This document shows, piece by piece, positions 40,091-49,612 of a stretch of 64,000 nt of DNA. A program made the position numbers and the translations under genes. The stretch is from Oscillospiraceae bacterium. Its GTDB lineage: Bacteria > Bacillota > Clostridia > Oscillospirales > Ruminococcaceae. A model generated the notes under the pieces. That model saw only the letters and a program-made list of their open reading frames with translations. It searched no databases and was not told the origin of the DNA. The stretch's first letter is position 1; each line of letters opens with the position of its first letter. The stretch spans positions 1 through 64,000 of the forward strand of contig JAQXIW010000024.1 in the NCBI GenBank assembly GCA_029007985.1, written 5' to 3'.

Positions 40091-41251
40091 ATGTTTAAGT
40101 TACTTAAAAACGCAACGGTTTACGCCCCGGAAAAATTGGGCGTAAAGGATATTCTCATCTGGGAAGACAGAGTAATCAAAATCGGCGACGGCCTCTCTCT
40201 GCCGGAGGGCCACGAGGGCAAAGAGTTTGATTTGACCGGCAAAATCATCATCCCGGGCATAGTCGACTCACATGTTCACATCACCGGCGGCGGCGGTGAA
40301 GGCGGCTTTACCACAAGAACCAGCGAAATTACATTTGAAGAAATTGCAGAATCCGGCGTCACAACGCTCATCGGCGTTCTGGGTACAGACGGCTATGCAA
40401 GACGAGTTAAAGATGTATCGGTAAAATGTATGGCTCTGCGCGAAGAGGGCTTTGAGTGCTATTTCCTGACAGGCTCATACACCTACCCTATCGAGACAAT
40501 TTCCGGCTCGGTGGCAGAAGACATCATTTTCAACCCTTACTGTATCGGCACAGGCGAAATAGCCCACTGTGACCACAGAAGCTCTATCATGACCTACGAA
40601 GAAATGAGAAGAGTATGCGCCGACACAAGAAACGGCGCAAGACTTGCCGGCATCAAGGGCGCGGTCAATGTTCATTTGGGCAACTACCCTGACCCTGCCG
40701 ACTACTTTATCAGAATGTGCGAAGAGGACATCACATTCCGCCCTCTCATCATTCCTACCCATATCACAAGAAAAGACTATGTATTTGATTCCTGCATGAA
40801 GTTCTGGGAATACGGCGGACAGGTCGACATCACTGCCGGCGGCTCCGGTGACGCTTCACAGCATTCATACGGCTCGGTACAGGCTCTGGAAATGATTTGG
40901 AAAAAGTACGGCACTCTCGAAAGAGTATCCATGACATCCGACGGCAACGGCTCGGCGCCTGTATGGGACGAATTGGGCAATATGATAGGCATGGGCAAGG
41001 GCTCTTGCAAGGTATTGCTTGCCGACTTGAAGAAAGCCGCACAGAACGGCGTCATCCCGGTGGAAGAAGTGCTGAAGACAATGACAACCACACCTGCAAA
41101 GAACTACGGCTTGAAGACAAGCGCAGGCAAAATTGTGGAAAAAGGCACGGCAAATTTCTGTATTCTCGACGAAGAATTCAATCTCAGAGAGACAATTCTC
41201 AACGGTAAGGCTGTTTGGGCTGCCGGCAAAGGCGTTATAAACCACGGCTGA
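40091..41251 (+). CDS. iadA: Beta-aspartyl (isoaspartyl) dipeptidase
   Basis: 386 aa, normal length. It hydrolyses beta-aspartyl dipeptides left from damaged proteins. It is an amidohydrolase: PGIVDSHVHITGGGGEGGFT carries the HxH metal site (about residue 60), IIPTHITRKDYVF the next His, and SMTSDGNGSAPVWDELGN the catalytic Asp (about 281). Stand-alone with its own promoter region and terminator. Confidence 0.94.
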   Translation: MFKLLKNATVYAPEKLGVKDILIWEDRVIKIGDGLSLPEGHEGKEFDLTGKIIIPGIVDSHVHITGGGGEGGFTTRTSEITFEEIAESGVTTLIGVLGTDGYARRVKDVSVKCMALREEGFECYFLTGSYTYPIETISGSVAEDIIFNPYCIGTGEIAHCDHRSSIMTYEEMRRVCADTRNGARLAGIKGAVNVHLGNYPDPADYFIRMCEEDITFRPLIIPTHITRKDYVFDSCMKFWEYGGQVDITAGGSGDASQHSYGSVQALEMIWKKYGTLERVSMTSDGNGSAPVWDELGNMIGMGKGSCKVLLADLKKAAQNGVIPVEEVLKTMTTTPAKNYGLKTSAGKIVEKGTANFCILDEEFNLRETILNGKAVWAAGKGVINHG

Positions 41252-41266
41252 TAAGCAAAAAAATAT

Positions 41267-41297
41267 CCGCATGGCGTGAAGTCGTCATGCGGTTTTT
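41267..41297 (+). terminator. Terminator of iadA
   Basis: CCGCATG...CATGCGG stem with inner GC pairs, followed by TTTTTGTT, 15 bases past the stop. Confidence 0.85.
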
Positions 41298-41397
41298 GTT
41301 GTTCAGTGTGGTAAAACACAGTTTATTTATGTTATCTTCCGGTCATTGTGAGGCGGGGTTTTGCCGCATACAGCCGATGATAATATTACGATTTGTA

Positions 41398-42063
41398 TTA
41401 TTTCTTTTTAGGCTTGTAGAATTTTATTGTGGATTTTATCGAAAACCGGGTCATAAAAATATGGCAAAAAAGCTCGGCGGCAAGGGTTATATCCCGCATA
41501 AAATACGCCGCGTCGGCGGATATGAATACCGAGAAAACACAGCACAAAAGACACAGAGCCGCGGCGATCAAAGACACCGGAACAATGCACATAAACAGAA
41601 TATTTTTAATGTGTCGGCTTTTATCCGCCTCTCTGAGCACGCCGAAAAATTTTAACACTTCGTTTTTTAAGCCGAAAGAGATGAGAAAATCCGTCTCAAA
41701 AGGGTTTACGACCTTGTTAAAGAACAGGGTTTTGCGCATATTTTCCCACCACAGAGGCACAAATACAAGCAATGATGCATAAACCGCGGCTGCAAGGACG
41801 ATTGTTAAAATCAGGTATTCCCCACGGGACGACAGATACGCCGCCGCAGCGGCGCACATCACCGCCCGATAAGAAGCCGCAACATACTCTTTTTTTGCTC
41901 TGTTTTTTAAGAGCTTAATATCTTTTTGCGACAAAAGCGCCGCACCCGATACAGCCGTATAAAACAGGGCGGATTTTACAAAATCCGCCGAGGAGAGCGC
42001 GCCGGAAAGAGTTTGAAAGGCGGAAATAAATATTACAATCAGTATAAAAATAAAACTTATCAT
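41398..42063 (-). CDS. Hypothetical polytopic membrane protein
   Basis: 221 aa from the ATG at 42063 (MISFIFILIV), preferred to a TTG 8 codons earlier that has no ribosome site. About six hydrophobic helices, with charged loops such as QKDIKLLKNRAKKEY. No family recognised. It sits between the iadA terminator and the hydrogenase terminator on the minus strand, as a single gene. Confidence 0.55.
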   Translation of the reverse strand: MISFIFILIVIFISAFQTLSGALSSADFVKSALFYTAVSGAALLSQKDIKLLKNRAKKEYVAASYRAVMCAAAAAYLSSRGEYLILTIVLAAAVYASLLVFVPLWWENMRKTLFFNKVVNPFETDFLISFGLKNEVLKFFGVLREADKSRHIKNILFMCIVPVSLIAAALCLLCCVFSVFISADAAYFMRDITLAAELFCHIFMTRFSIKSTIKFYKPKKK

Positions 42064-42116
42064 CGGTTGTATTTCCCTGTCATACAAATATTATCGTATT
42101 TGAAAATACGGCAAAA

Positions 42117-42161
42117 AGCCCCCTTTGACTCGCCGCCGTTTCGGCGCGTATCTCGGGGGCT
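42117..42161 (-). terminator. Terminator of rex-hydrogenase
   Basis: AGCCCCC...GGGGGCT outer stem and CGCCG/CGGCG inner stem, followed on the minus strand by TTTTT, just past the hydrogenase stop. Confidence 0.85.
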
Positions 42162-42167
42162 GTATTT

Positions 42168-43598
42168 TTATTTTACATCGGCTTTTTCGAGAGCTGTTTT
42201 AATGCTGTCATAGGCCTGTTTTGCGTGGGTGTCAACCTTGAGCTTTGCCTTTTCGTAGTTGACATGAGTCAGACAGCCGGCGCCGTTGATACAGCCGCCT
42301 TCGCAAGCCATACCTTCGATAAAGTTCTCTTTGAGAACTCCTTTTGACAGTTTGAGCAGAGCCATTCTGCACTCGTCAATGCCGGAACAGGTCGCCGGTA
42401 TGACCTCAAAGTCGATGCCTTGCTCCTCGATAGCTCTCCGAGCCGCGCCTGTCAAACCGCCGGAGCGGGCGAAGATTCTGCCGTAGAAAGAGGCGTCGTT
42501 GAGCTCGTCCTCCGGCAGAGAGTTGACATCAATGTCTCTGGAATCTATGAGAGCCTGTAATTCTTCAAATGTGATTGCGCTGTCGATGTATTTAGCGACA
42601 GACGGTTTTTTGATTTCCGCTTTTTTGGCTGTGCACGGGCCGATAAATACGGTTTTGCAGTCCGGCTCTCTCTCTTTGAGGTACTGACCCAATGCGCCCA
42701 TAGGCGAGAGATTGTGAGATACGTACGGCAGAGCCCGCGGATGGAATTTTTCTATATATGATACAAAAGCCGGGCAGCAGGAGGATGTGAGTTTGCCTTT
42801 TTCCGCCAATTCCGCGCCCTCGGAAAATGCGACTATATCCGCGCCAAAAGCAACTTCCTTGACATCGGTAAAGCCCAATTCTTTGATAGCCGTGATAATC
42901 TGACCAAGTTTTGCATAGGAGAACTGACCGGCAATCGACGGAGCCACGCAGGCGTAGACCTTTGTGCCGTTTTTCTTTGCGTCCTTGAGCATGGCGATGA
43001 CTTCGGTAATGTAGCTCTTGTCCATAATTGCGCCGAACGGACAGCGGTATACACAGGCGCCGCAGGCGATGCATTTTTCGTTGTCGATGAGAGCCGACCG
43101 ACCTTCGCCGTTCATTGAAATGGCGTTGACCTTACATGCGGACTGGCAAGGTCTTTTGTAGTTTCTGATGGCGGAAAACTGACACGCCTGTGCGCATCTG
43201 CCGCACTCTTTACATATTTCCTTGTTTATGTGAGCGTGGTGCTGTTTATCGAATGTGATGGCGTTTACCGGGCAGGCGTCGTGGCATCTTTTGGCGATAC
43301 AGCCGCGGCAGGAATCCGTTACCTCGTAGCCGCCGACAGGACATTCGTCACAGGCGATGGTCATAACCTCGATGACATTCGGGTTGGCGACATTGCCGCC
43401 CATGGCCATTTTCATTCTCTCCTGAACGATTGCTCTCTCTTTATAGATGCAGCAGCGCATTGTAGGCTCGTTTTTAGGTACTATTTTTTTAGGAATTTCG
43501 GCAAAATCCTCAAGCAGCGTGTCATTGAATGCGCTTCTTGCGACTTCGCGCAGAACTTTGTATTTGAGATGCTGAACCTTAGTATCAAATTTTTGCAT
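42168..43598 (-). CDS. Monomeric [FeFe] hydrogenase, group B-like
   Basis: 476 aa. The N-terminal half carries ferredoxin-type Cys clusters (CRGCIAKRCHDACP, CKECGRCAQACQ, CIACGACVYRCP). The C-terminal half is the H-cluster domain with all three signatures: SSCCPAFV (about 272), IGPCTAKKAE (about 322) and EGMACEGGCINGAG (about 431). The first is TSCCP and the second MPCxxK in group A enzymes, so this fits group B, which is found in gut anaerobes and little studied. Both Cys of SCCP and the H-cluster Cys are intact. It is 15 bases downstream of rex and so under the same NADH-sensing control. No maturases (HydE/F/G) lie in the window. Confidence 0.9.
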   Translation of the reverse strand: MQKFDTKVQHLKYKVLREVARSAFNDTLLEDFAEIPKKIVPKNEPTMRCCIYKERAIVQERMKMAMGGNVANPNVIEVMTIACDECPVGGYEVTDSCRGCIAKRCHDACPVNAITFDKQHHAHINKEICKECGRCAQACQFSAIRNYKRPCQSACKVNAISMNGEGRSALIDNEKCIACGACVYRCPFGAIMDKSYITEVIAMLKDAKKNGTKVYACVAPSIAGQFSYAKLGQIITAIKELGFTDVKEVAFGADIVAFSEGAELAEKGKLTSSCCPAFVSYIEKFHPRALPYVSHNLSPMGALGQYLKEREPDCKTVFIGPCTAKKAEIKKPSVAKYIDSAITFEELQALIDSRDIDVNSLPEDELNDASFYGRIFARSGGLTGAARRAIEEQGIDFEVIPATCSGIDECRMALLKLSKGVLKENFIEGMACEGGCINGAGCLTHVNYEKAKLKVDTHAKQAYDSIKTALEKADVK

Positions 43599-43613
43599 AA
43601 TGTCCCTCTGAAA

Positions 43614-44243
43614 TCATTTGTTCATTTCATTTATTCTGTTTGAGAGTATTGCAAGGCTTGTGGCCATATTTTCATTCTGTACAATTACCGTCTCCGGCAC
43701 TTTCAGAGAAGTCGGGGCGAAATTCCAGATGCCCAGAACACCGGCCTCCACCAGCATATCCGCGGCCTGCTGTGCCACGCTTGCAGGTGTTGTGATGATG
43801 CCGATATGAATGTTTTTGTTTGAGCAAACTTCCGCAAGTTTTGACAGATGATAAATAGGCTTGCCTTTTACCGTTGTGCCGCAGATGTCCTCATTGATAT
43901 CAAAAGCAGCGTTTATGTTCAAACCGTAGCTTGCAAAACCGGTATAGCCCATGAGCGCCTTGCCCAAGTCGCCGGCGCCTATGACAACGGCGTCTTTTAC
44001 GCTGTTGTAATCGAGGAAATCCACCAAGTCCCGAATGAGAACTTCGACCTCATAGCCGACCTTTGGCTTGCCCGCATTTGAAGCGCATGCCAAGTCTTTT
44101 CTGACCTGAACATGATTGAGATTGAGCATATTCGCTATTGCCGTCGCCGATATGGTCTTTATACCCTCTCTCTGTTTTTCCCGCAGAAGAGACAGATAGA
44201 CCGGCAGGCGATTGAGCGTCCGCTTTGAAATTTTTGTATTCAT
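43614..44243 (-). CDS. rex: Redox-sensing transcriptional repressor Rex
   Basis: 209 aa. It binds operators when NADH is low and lets go when NADH rises. The N-terminal winged helix reads ISKRTLNRLPVYLSLL and ISATAIANMLNLNHVQVRKD; the Rossmann NADH site is VVIGAGDLGKALMGY (about 84). AAGGAG precedes the ATG. The near-operator 44258-44275 covers the leader, suggesting autoregulation. Co-transcribed with the hydrogenase. Confidence 0.95.
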   Translation of the reverse strand: MNTKISKRTLNRLPVYLSLLREKQREGIKTISATAIANMLNLNHVQVRKDLACASNAGKPKVGYEVEVLIRDLVDFLDYNSVKDAVVIGAGDLGKALMGYTGFASYGLNINAAFDINEDICGTTVKGKPIYHLSKLAEVCSNKNIHIGIITTPASVAQQAADMLVEAGVLGIWNFAPTSLKVPETVIVQNENMATSLAILSNRINEMNK

Positions 44244-44596
44244 AAAAAAACTCCTTTTTGATATTTTTTTATCGAATATCTGCCTGTGTATATATTATAC
44301 TAAAACCGTATTTTTGTCAAATAATAATTATCAATTCGACAAATAGTACAAACAAGACAGAAATATTGTGAATGGTTTTGGTTTTAATGACTCAACTTAC
44401 AAATAATTGTCAGTTTTATTGTTTCTGTTTTTATTGATAAAAAATTATATACTCTATTATATCGATATATATTTCAAAAGTAAATTGTCAATAATCACCC
44501 AATTTATCGATAAATTTTAGTGTAAATATATTGAAATTGCCCTAATGTTTTAAGAAGTTTTCAACATTTTTCCACCGAGACGGACAACAGTTTTCT
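44244..44596. promoter_or_regulatory. Divergent rex / ispDF regulatory region
   Basis: About 350 very AT-rich bases, no gene. Contents: a Rex-like near-palindrome TTGATATTTTTTTATCGA at 44258-44275, one mismatch from symmetry and just before rex; a half-good copy TTGATAAAAAATTATATA at 44434-44451; and palindromes TATATCGATATA (44458-44469) and AATTTATCGATAAATT (44501-44516) sharing TATCGATA. Confidence 0.5.
44258..44275. promoter_or_regulatory. Rex-like near-operator before rex
   Basis: TTGATATTTTTTTATCGA: TTGATA-N6-TATC(G)A, one base off the form seen upstream of atp and nfnA. It ends 15 bases before the rex start, where binding would block its transcription or overlap the ribosome site. Inferred. 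Confidence 0.35.
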
Positions 44597-44625
44597 TTGA
44601 AAAAACACCGGATAAGTAGTATAAT
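44597..44625 (+). promoter_or_regulatory. Promoter of ispDF
   Basis: TTGAAA (44597-44602), 17-base spacer, perfect TATAAT (44620-44625), about 30 bases before the start codon. Confidence 0.85.
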
Positions 44626-44654
44626 AAAAAGATAGAAAAAAGGAGGTCACACTT

Positions 44655-45779
44655 ATGTTTATGGGTAAAACGGTCTATGCGGTTGTGCTGGGCGCAGGCC
44701 GAGGCACAAGAATAGGCTTTGACAAAATGCTGTACAGACTCGACGGCGAAACGGTTATCGAAAAATCCGTAAAAGCCTTTTCGCGCTGTGAATATGTAGA
44801 TAAAATCATTGTGGTAGGCGGCGAAAACATAGAGGAAATCACCCGACTTTGCCGCAGTATAAACAAAGTGTGCGCCGTGGTAAAAGGCGGCAATATGAGA
44901 GCCGTATCCGTTATGAACGCCGTAAACACCATAGCGGAAAGCGGTTTTGTCGCAGTACACGACGGGGCGAGACCGTTTGTCACCGACAGTCTCATAAGAG
45001 CCGCCGTAGAGGGCGCGCGGGAGACCGGCGCCGCCATACCTTGTGTTGCGGTCAAAGACACCATAAAACAGCGAGAGGGCGATTTTATCGGCCAAACTTT
45101 CGATAGGTCAAGACTTTTGACGGTGCAGACGCCACAGGTTTTTGACATTGATTTATACAAAAGGCTGGCGGAAAGGTATTTTGACGAAAACATCACCGAC
45201 GACGCCCAGCTCTTTGAAAAGGGCGGAATAAAAATAAAGGTCACCCCGGGCGACTACGCAAACTATAAAATTACCACAATCGACGACATTAAAAAGGAGA
45301 AAACAATGAGAATCGGTCACGGATACGATGTACACAAATTAGTTGAGGGCAGAAAGCTCATCCTGGGCGGAGTTGACATACCGTACGAAAAGGGCTTGCT
45401 GGGACATTCCGACGCAGACGTGCTTTTGCACGCCGTTATGGACTCGCTTTTGGGTGCAATGGCTCTGGGCGACATCGGAAAGCATTTCCCGGACACCGAC
45501 GAAAAATACAGCGGTGCGGATTCTCAGATGCTTTTGAGAGCCGTCGGCGAAATACTGAAAGAAAACGGCGCCTCTGTCGGCAATATCGACGCCACTGTTA
45601 TTTGTCAAAAGCCGAAGCTTGCCCCGCACATTCCGCAGATGAGGGAAAACATCGCCGAATGTCTGGGCTGTGATGTGGGCTGTGTGTCGGTAAAGGCGAC
45701 CACCGAGGAGCATTTGGGCTTTACCGGCGAGGGCTTGGGCATAGCCGCCCACAGCGTCTGCATCGTAAACACAAAATAA
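44655..45779 (+). CDS. ispDF: Bifunctional IspD-IspF isoprenoid enzyme
   Basis: 374 aa, two enzymes of the non-mevalonate pathway in one chain. Residues 1-217 are IspD (CTP:methylerythritol-4-P cytidylyltransferase): [20 protein letters not shown] and [18 protein letters not shown]. Residues 218-374 are IspF (cyclodiphosphate synthase): [38 protein letters not shown] and [17 protein letters not shown]. The join is direct, with no linker ([14 protein letters not shown]), as if only a stop codon was lost. A good internal ribosome site precedes the IspF Met (separate entry). Confidence 0.95.
   Translation: MFMGKTVYAVVLGAGRGTRIGFDKMLYRLDGETVIEKSVKAFSRCEYVDKIIVVGGENIEEITRLCRSINKVCAVVKGGNMRAVSVMNAVNTIAESGFVAVHDGARPFVTDSLIRAAVEGARETGAAIPCVAVKDTIKQREGDFIGQTFDRSRLLTVQTPQVFDIDLYKRLAERYFDENITDDAQLFEKGGIKIKVTPGDYANYKITTIDDIKKEKTMRIGHGYDVHKLVEGRKLILGGVDIPYEKGLLGHSDADVLLHAVMDSLLGAMALGDIGKHFPDTDEKYSGADSQMLLRAVGEILKENGASVGNIDATVICQKPKLAPHIPQMRENIAECLGCDVGCVSVKATTEEHLGFTGEGLGIAAHSVCIVNTK
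45292..45779 (+). other. Internal ribosome site and in-frame IspF start
   Basis: AAAAAGGAGAAAACAATG: a complete Shine-Dalgarno AAGGAG 6 bases from an ATG at 45306, exactly the natural IspF N-terminus ([10 protein letters not shown]). It is in the ispDF frame, so a free 157-aa IspF could be made beside the fusion. Confidence 0.55.
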
Positions 45780-45889
45780 TTTTTACGGCAACAGGTTACA
45801 GATTGTTTAATAATTATATATATCGCTTTTAATATTCATATTTATATGGTAAAATAATATACTACGCAATATCGAAAGGCGGATAAAAA

Positions 45890-46768
45890 ATGAATTTCCT
45901 CTTGGATTTGATAAGCCGGATTAAATCAATCGGCATTTTGGACGGGCTGGATATTTTTCTTGTCACGGTTATATTCTATTTGCTGATAACTTTTATAAAA
46001 AACACAAAATCCTATCAGTTTATCGGCTTGATAAGCGTTTTCCTCTTCGCTTATTTCTTCGCCGGTCTGTTCAAATTGCGAACGCTGTCGTTTATTCTGA
46101 ACACATTTTTACAGATAGGTCTTTTGGCGGTCGTCATCATTTTCCAGCCGGAATTCAGACAGGCTATTTCCGAAATGTCGTCAAAGGTTTTTTCCAGAAA
46201 ACTTTTCGGCAGGCTGACCGGCACAGGCTATGCTCAGACCGACGAAATCCGCAAAGCCATAGTCGGCATTTGCGACGGCGTCGAGAGAATGAGCGAAAAG
46301 CAGACCGGCGCTTTGATAGTTATGGAAAACTTTACGAGTATCGAGGGGGTAAAATCCACCGGCACGGCTGTGGACGCGGAAATTTCCGCCGAGCTTTTGG
46401 GCACGATATTTTACGAGGGCTCGCCTTTGCACGACGGCGCCGTAGTCATATCGGAAAACCGAATTTCCCACGCCGGCTGTGTTTTGCCGCTGTCGGAAAA
46501 TTTTGAAATAAGTAAGGATTTGGGCACAAGACACCGCGCGGCTCTGGGACTGAGCGAACATTCCGACGCCGTGTGCATAGTCGTCAGCGAGGAGACCGGC
46601 ATAATTTCCGTCGCCAGCAACAAAGAGTTGAAAAGGCCTCTCAACAGAGAGACTCTCTACGATATGCTGACAAAAGAATTTCTCACTCCGCTTTTAGAGG
46701 CTCAAAACAAACAGAAAAAGACATTTTTACGGAGGCTGACAGGTGGAAATAATAGACAAGATTCTTGA
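45890..46768 (+). CDS. cdaA: Diadenylate cyclase CdaA
   Basis: 292 aa. It makes the second messenger c-di-AMP from two ATP. Three N-terminal membrane helices (about residues 20-37, 43-62, 65-85) are followed by the DAC domain with its DGA motif (LHDGAVVISE, about 181) and RHR motif (GTRHRAALGLSEH, about 214). Overlaps the ybbR gene by 26 bases; the pair is conserved in Firmicutes. Confidence 0.96.
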   Translation: MNFLLDLISRIKSIGILDGLDIFLVTVIFYLLITFIKNTKSYQFIGLISVFLFAYFFAGLFKLRTLSFILNTFLQIGLLAVVIIFQPEFRQAISEMSSKVFSRKLFGRLTGTGYAQTDEIRKAIVGICDGVERMSEKQTGALIVMENFTSIEGVKSTGTAVDAEISAELLGTIFYEGSPLHDGAVVISENRISHAGCVLPLSENFEISKDLGTRHRAALGLSEHSDAVCIVVSEETGIISVASNKELKRPLNRETLYDMLTKEFLTPLLEAQNKQKKTFLRRLTGGNNRQDS

Positions 46769-47981
46769 CAAAAAGTACGCCAGAATAGCGTTGGCGGCGC
46801 TGTTCGCCTCTTTTCTGTGGCTTTATGTCGCCTTGGGCGTGGCAAACGAGCATACAAAAGTAATTAAAAACGTGCCTGTCAACTTTCAGTACAGACAGTC
46901 GGCATACACGGTTTTAGGCCTTGACATCATCGAGACCGACATCGAGACGGTGGATGTCACCGTAACCGGCCCCAGAAGCGTGACCGGCGATTTGACAGCC
47001 GACGACATCATCGTATACCCTAACATCACAGGTATAAACGGCGCCGGCAAATACACATTTACTCTCACGGCGGAAAGAACTTCGTCCGTAAAAAACTTCA
47101 CGATAGACTCTCTGGGTACGGATTCCGTAACCATGCGTTTGGACACGATAGTGACAAAGGAATTTCCTGTCGAAGTCGACATATCCACAATCATTGTTGC
47201 CCCGGACTGCATGGCTGAAATGCCTACCACAAACCCGTCCACCGTCACAATCACGGGCCCTGAATACAAAATCAACACTGTGTCAAGGGTTGTCGCCGCC
47301 ACGGTCGGCAATGAGACAATCAGCACCACCAGCGTTTTGCAGTCGGAAATAAGACTGTACGACGAAAACGACGCCCTGATGGACGCAAAATACCTTACGG
47401 TAAACCGGGACAGCGTGGACATAACCATACCTGTCGTAAAAGAGGTTATCGTGCCGGTTAAAATACGGTTTACAAACAAACCGTCCGGCTTTAACACGGA
47501 CAATTTGCACATTTCGCTGTCCGTATCGAATATCCGTCTGGCTGTGCCGGCGGCAAATCGGCAAAGCATCACCGAATACATAGCCGGATACATTGATTTG
47601 AACGCTTTGGTGCCGGACAAGGACTACGTTTTTGACCTAAGTCTGCCTAACGGCTGTCGCAGTATGGACGCCGTAACGCAGATTACCGCGTCTGTATCCG
47701 GGGCAAATTTGGCTCAAAAGACAATGGATGTGACAGAAATATCCGTAATCAACGACCGGGACGGCAATGTAGATGTAGTCACCGACACAATAAAAGGTGT
47801 CACGGTAATCGGCGATAAAGACGCCGTCGAAAAATTGCAGAGCGGCAATGTAATAGCACAGATTGACATGTCAAAGCTGTCCGCCGCCGTAGGTCAGCAG
47901 ACGGTCGAGGTCAGTTTTGTCATTCCGTCAACCGACCGGGTCTATGTCATGGGCAAATACACCGTAAATATCAGAATTTAA
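46743..47981 (+). CDS. YbbR-domain protein (CdaR-like regulator)
   Basis: 412 aa from a GTG start at 46743 with GGAGG 7 bases upstream, inside cdaA. One N-terminal membrane helix (about residues 12-32) then several YbbR beta repeats (motifs like VTVTGPRSVTGDL and VTITGPEYKINTV) placed outside the membrane. CdaR binds and tunes CdaA in Bacillus. Coupled translation fits that role here. Confidence 0.88.
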   Translation: MEIIDKILDKKYARIALAALFASFLWLYVALGVANEHTKVIKNVPVNFQYRQSAYTVLGLDIIETDIETVDVTVTGPRSVTGDLTADDIIVYPNITGINGAGKYTFTLTAERTSSVKNFTIDSLGTDSVTMRLDTIVTKEFPVEVDISTIIVAPDCMAEMPTTNPSTVTITGPEYKINTVSRVVAATVGNETISTTSVLQSEIRLYDENDALMDAKYLTVNRDSVDITIPVVKEVIVPVKIRFTNKPSGFNTDNLHISLSVSNIRLAVPAANRQSITEYIAGYIDLNALVPDKDYVFDLSLPNGCRSMDAVTQITASVSGANLAQKTMDVTEISVINDRDGNVDVVTDTIKGVTVIGDKDAVEKLQSGNVIAQIDMSKLSAAVGQQTVEVSFVIPSTDRVYVMGKYTVNIRI

Positions 47982-47997
47982 CTTTAACGGGGGCTTT

Positions 47998-49584
47998 ATG
48001 ATACTTGTAAACAATATAAAAACGGGCATAGAGTCCTCCGGTGAGACAGCCGTCGAGGCGGCTCTCAAAATGCTTAAACTCCGCCGAGGCGATGTCAGGG
48101 ACATCTGGGTACACAAGGTCAGCCTCGACGCGAGAAAGGGCGACATCAAATTCGTTTACAGCGTTGCGGTTAGATTAAGCAGCGAAAAAGCCGAAAGAGC
48201 CTATATCGGCAAAAGCCGAGACATTCAAGTCAAAGCCGAGCCGGTTATTTCCTTTGCCCGCGGCGAAAAAAAGGCGCAGAGCCGCCCGGTTATATGCGGT
48301 TTCGGCCCTCGGGGCTTTATGTGCGCTCTTTCGCTGGCGGAAATGGGCTTTAAGCCCATCGTATTAGAGATGGGCGAAGACATAGACAGCCGCATAAAAT
48401 CTGTGGAAAACTTTGAAAAGAACAGAATTTTGTCCCCGTCGTCAAACATACAGTTCGGCGAGGGCGGCGCCGGCACATTTTCCGACGGGAAACTGACCAC
48501 CAGAATTTCCGACGAGAGATGCGGCTATGTCACCGACACATTGATAAATCACGGCGCGCCGCCGGAAATAGCCAAAATGGCAAAGCCTCATATAGGCACG
48601 GATTTGCTGGTGGGCGTAATAAAAAATATCAGGGAGAAAATCATCTCTCTCGGTGGTGAAGTGCTGTTTTGTACGGCCCTCACCGATATTGTCGTTAAAA
48701 GCGGCAAAATAACCGCAGTCAAAACTCAAAGGGGTGAAATCCCCTGTGAAACTCTCGTACTTGCGACGGGACATTCCCGGCGCAGCGTATTCTTTATGCT
48801 GAAAAGCCACGGCGCCGAAATAGAGGCAAAGCCTTTTTCCGTCGGGGTGAGAATCGAGCATTTGCAGACCGAGACCGACAGAGCTCTGTATCACTCTCTC
48901 GCCGGTCACCCTATGCTGCCCAAGGGCGAATACCGGCTGTCCGACACCACCGGTGAAAGAGGCGTTTACACATTTTGTATGTGCCCGGGCGGTCAGGTCG
49001 TGGCGGCTGCCAGCGAAGAAAATACCGTGGTGGTAAACGGTATGTCAAAGCACGCCCGAGACGGCAAAAATTCAAATTCCGCATTGGTTGTTTCTGTGCG
49101 CCCGGAGGATTTCGGCGGCGATTTCACAAAGGCAATCGCCTTCCAGCGAGAGCTGGAAAAAAACGCTTTTATCCGGGGCGGCGGCAACTACAATGCGCCG
49201 TGCCAAACGGTGGACAGATTTATGCGGGGCAAAGAGGGTTACAATTTCAAAAGAGTGCTGCCATCCTACCCTATCGGTGTCACCGGCGCGGATTTTGCTA
49301 AAATATTCCCGTCCTTTGTGACGGATTCCATAAAGAGAAGTCTGCCTGTTTTGGACAGAAAGCTATCCGGTTTTGCCGCCGGGGACTCTGTCATGACGGG
49401 CGTAGAAACCAGGACTTCCTCCCCTGCCAGAATTATCAGGGGCGGGGATTTTCAGTCCAATATTAAAGGTCTGTACCCTTGCGGTGAGGGCGCGGGCTAT
49501 CGGGGCGGCATTATGAGCGCCGCCGTGGACGGTGTACGCATAGCGCAGCACATCTGTTCACAGTATTCACCGCCTGACTTTTGA
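47998..49584 (+). CDS. FAD-dependent dehydrogenase (COG2509 type)
   Basis: 528 aa. An FAD-binding GxGPxG motif (PVICGFGPRGFMCALSLAEM, about 96) follows a roughly 90-residue N-terminal domain. A second conserved block is SNIQFGEGGAGTFSDGKLTT (about 156), and the C-terminal LYPCGEGAGYRGGIMSAAVD closes the FAD site. This matches the COG2509 family of uncharacterised flavoproteins often next to ybbR in Firmicutes. Substrate unknown; it starts 16 bases after ybbR. Confidence 0.88.
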   Translation: MILVNNIKTGIESSGETAVEAALKMLKLRRGDVRDIWVHKVSLDARKGDIKFVYSVAVRLSSEKAERAYIGKSRDIQVKAEPVISFARGEKKAQSRPVICGFGPRGFMCALSLAEMGFKPIVLEMGEDIDSRIKSVENFEKNRILSPSSNIQFGEGGAGTFSDGKLTTRISDERCGYVTDTLINHGAPPEIAKMAKPHIGTDLLVGVIKNIREKIISLGGEVLFCTALTDIVVKSGKITAVKTQRGEIPCETLVLATGHSRRSVFFMLKSHGAEIEAKPFSVGVRIEHLQTETDRALYHSLAGHPMLPKGEYRLSDTTGERGVYTFCMCPGGQVVAAASEENTVVVNGMSKHARDGKNSNSALVVSVRPEDFGGDFTKAIAFQRELEKNAFIRGGGNYNAPCQTVDRFMRGKEGYNFKRVLPSYPIGVTGADFAKIFPSFVTDSIKRSLPVLDRKLSGFAAGDSVMTGVETRTSSPARIIRGGDFQSNIKGLYPCGEGAGYRGGIMSAAVDGVRIAQHICSQYSPPDF

Positions 49585-49612
49585 TTAAAAAAGAAAGATA
49601 GAGATAGAGAAA

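Noticed and set aside
44314..44334. Rex box TTGTCAA...TTATCAA before rex
   Set aside because: Half-sites are 7 rather than 4 bases apart and unequal; the nearer site at 44258 is a better match.
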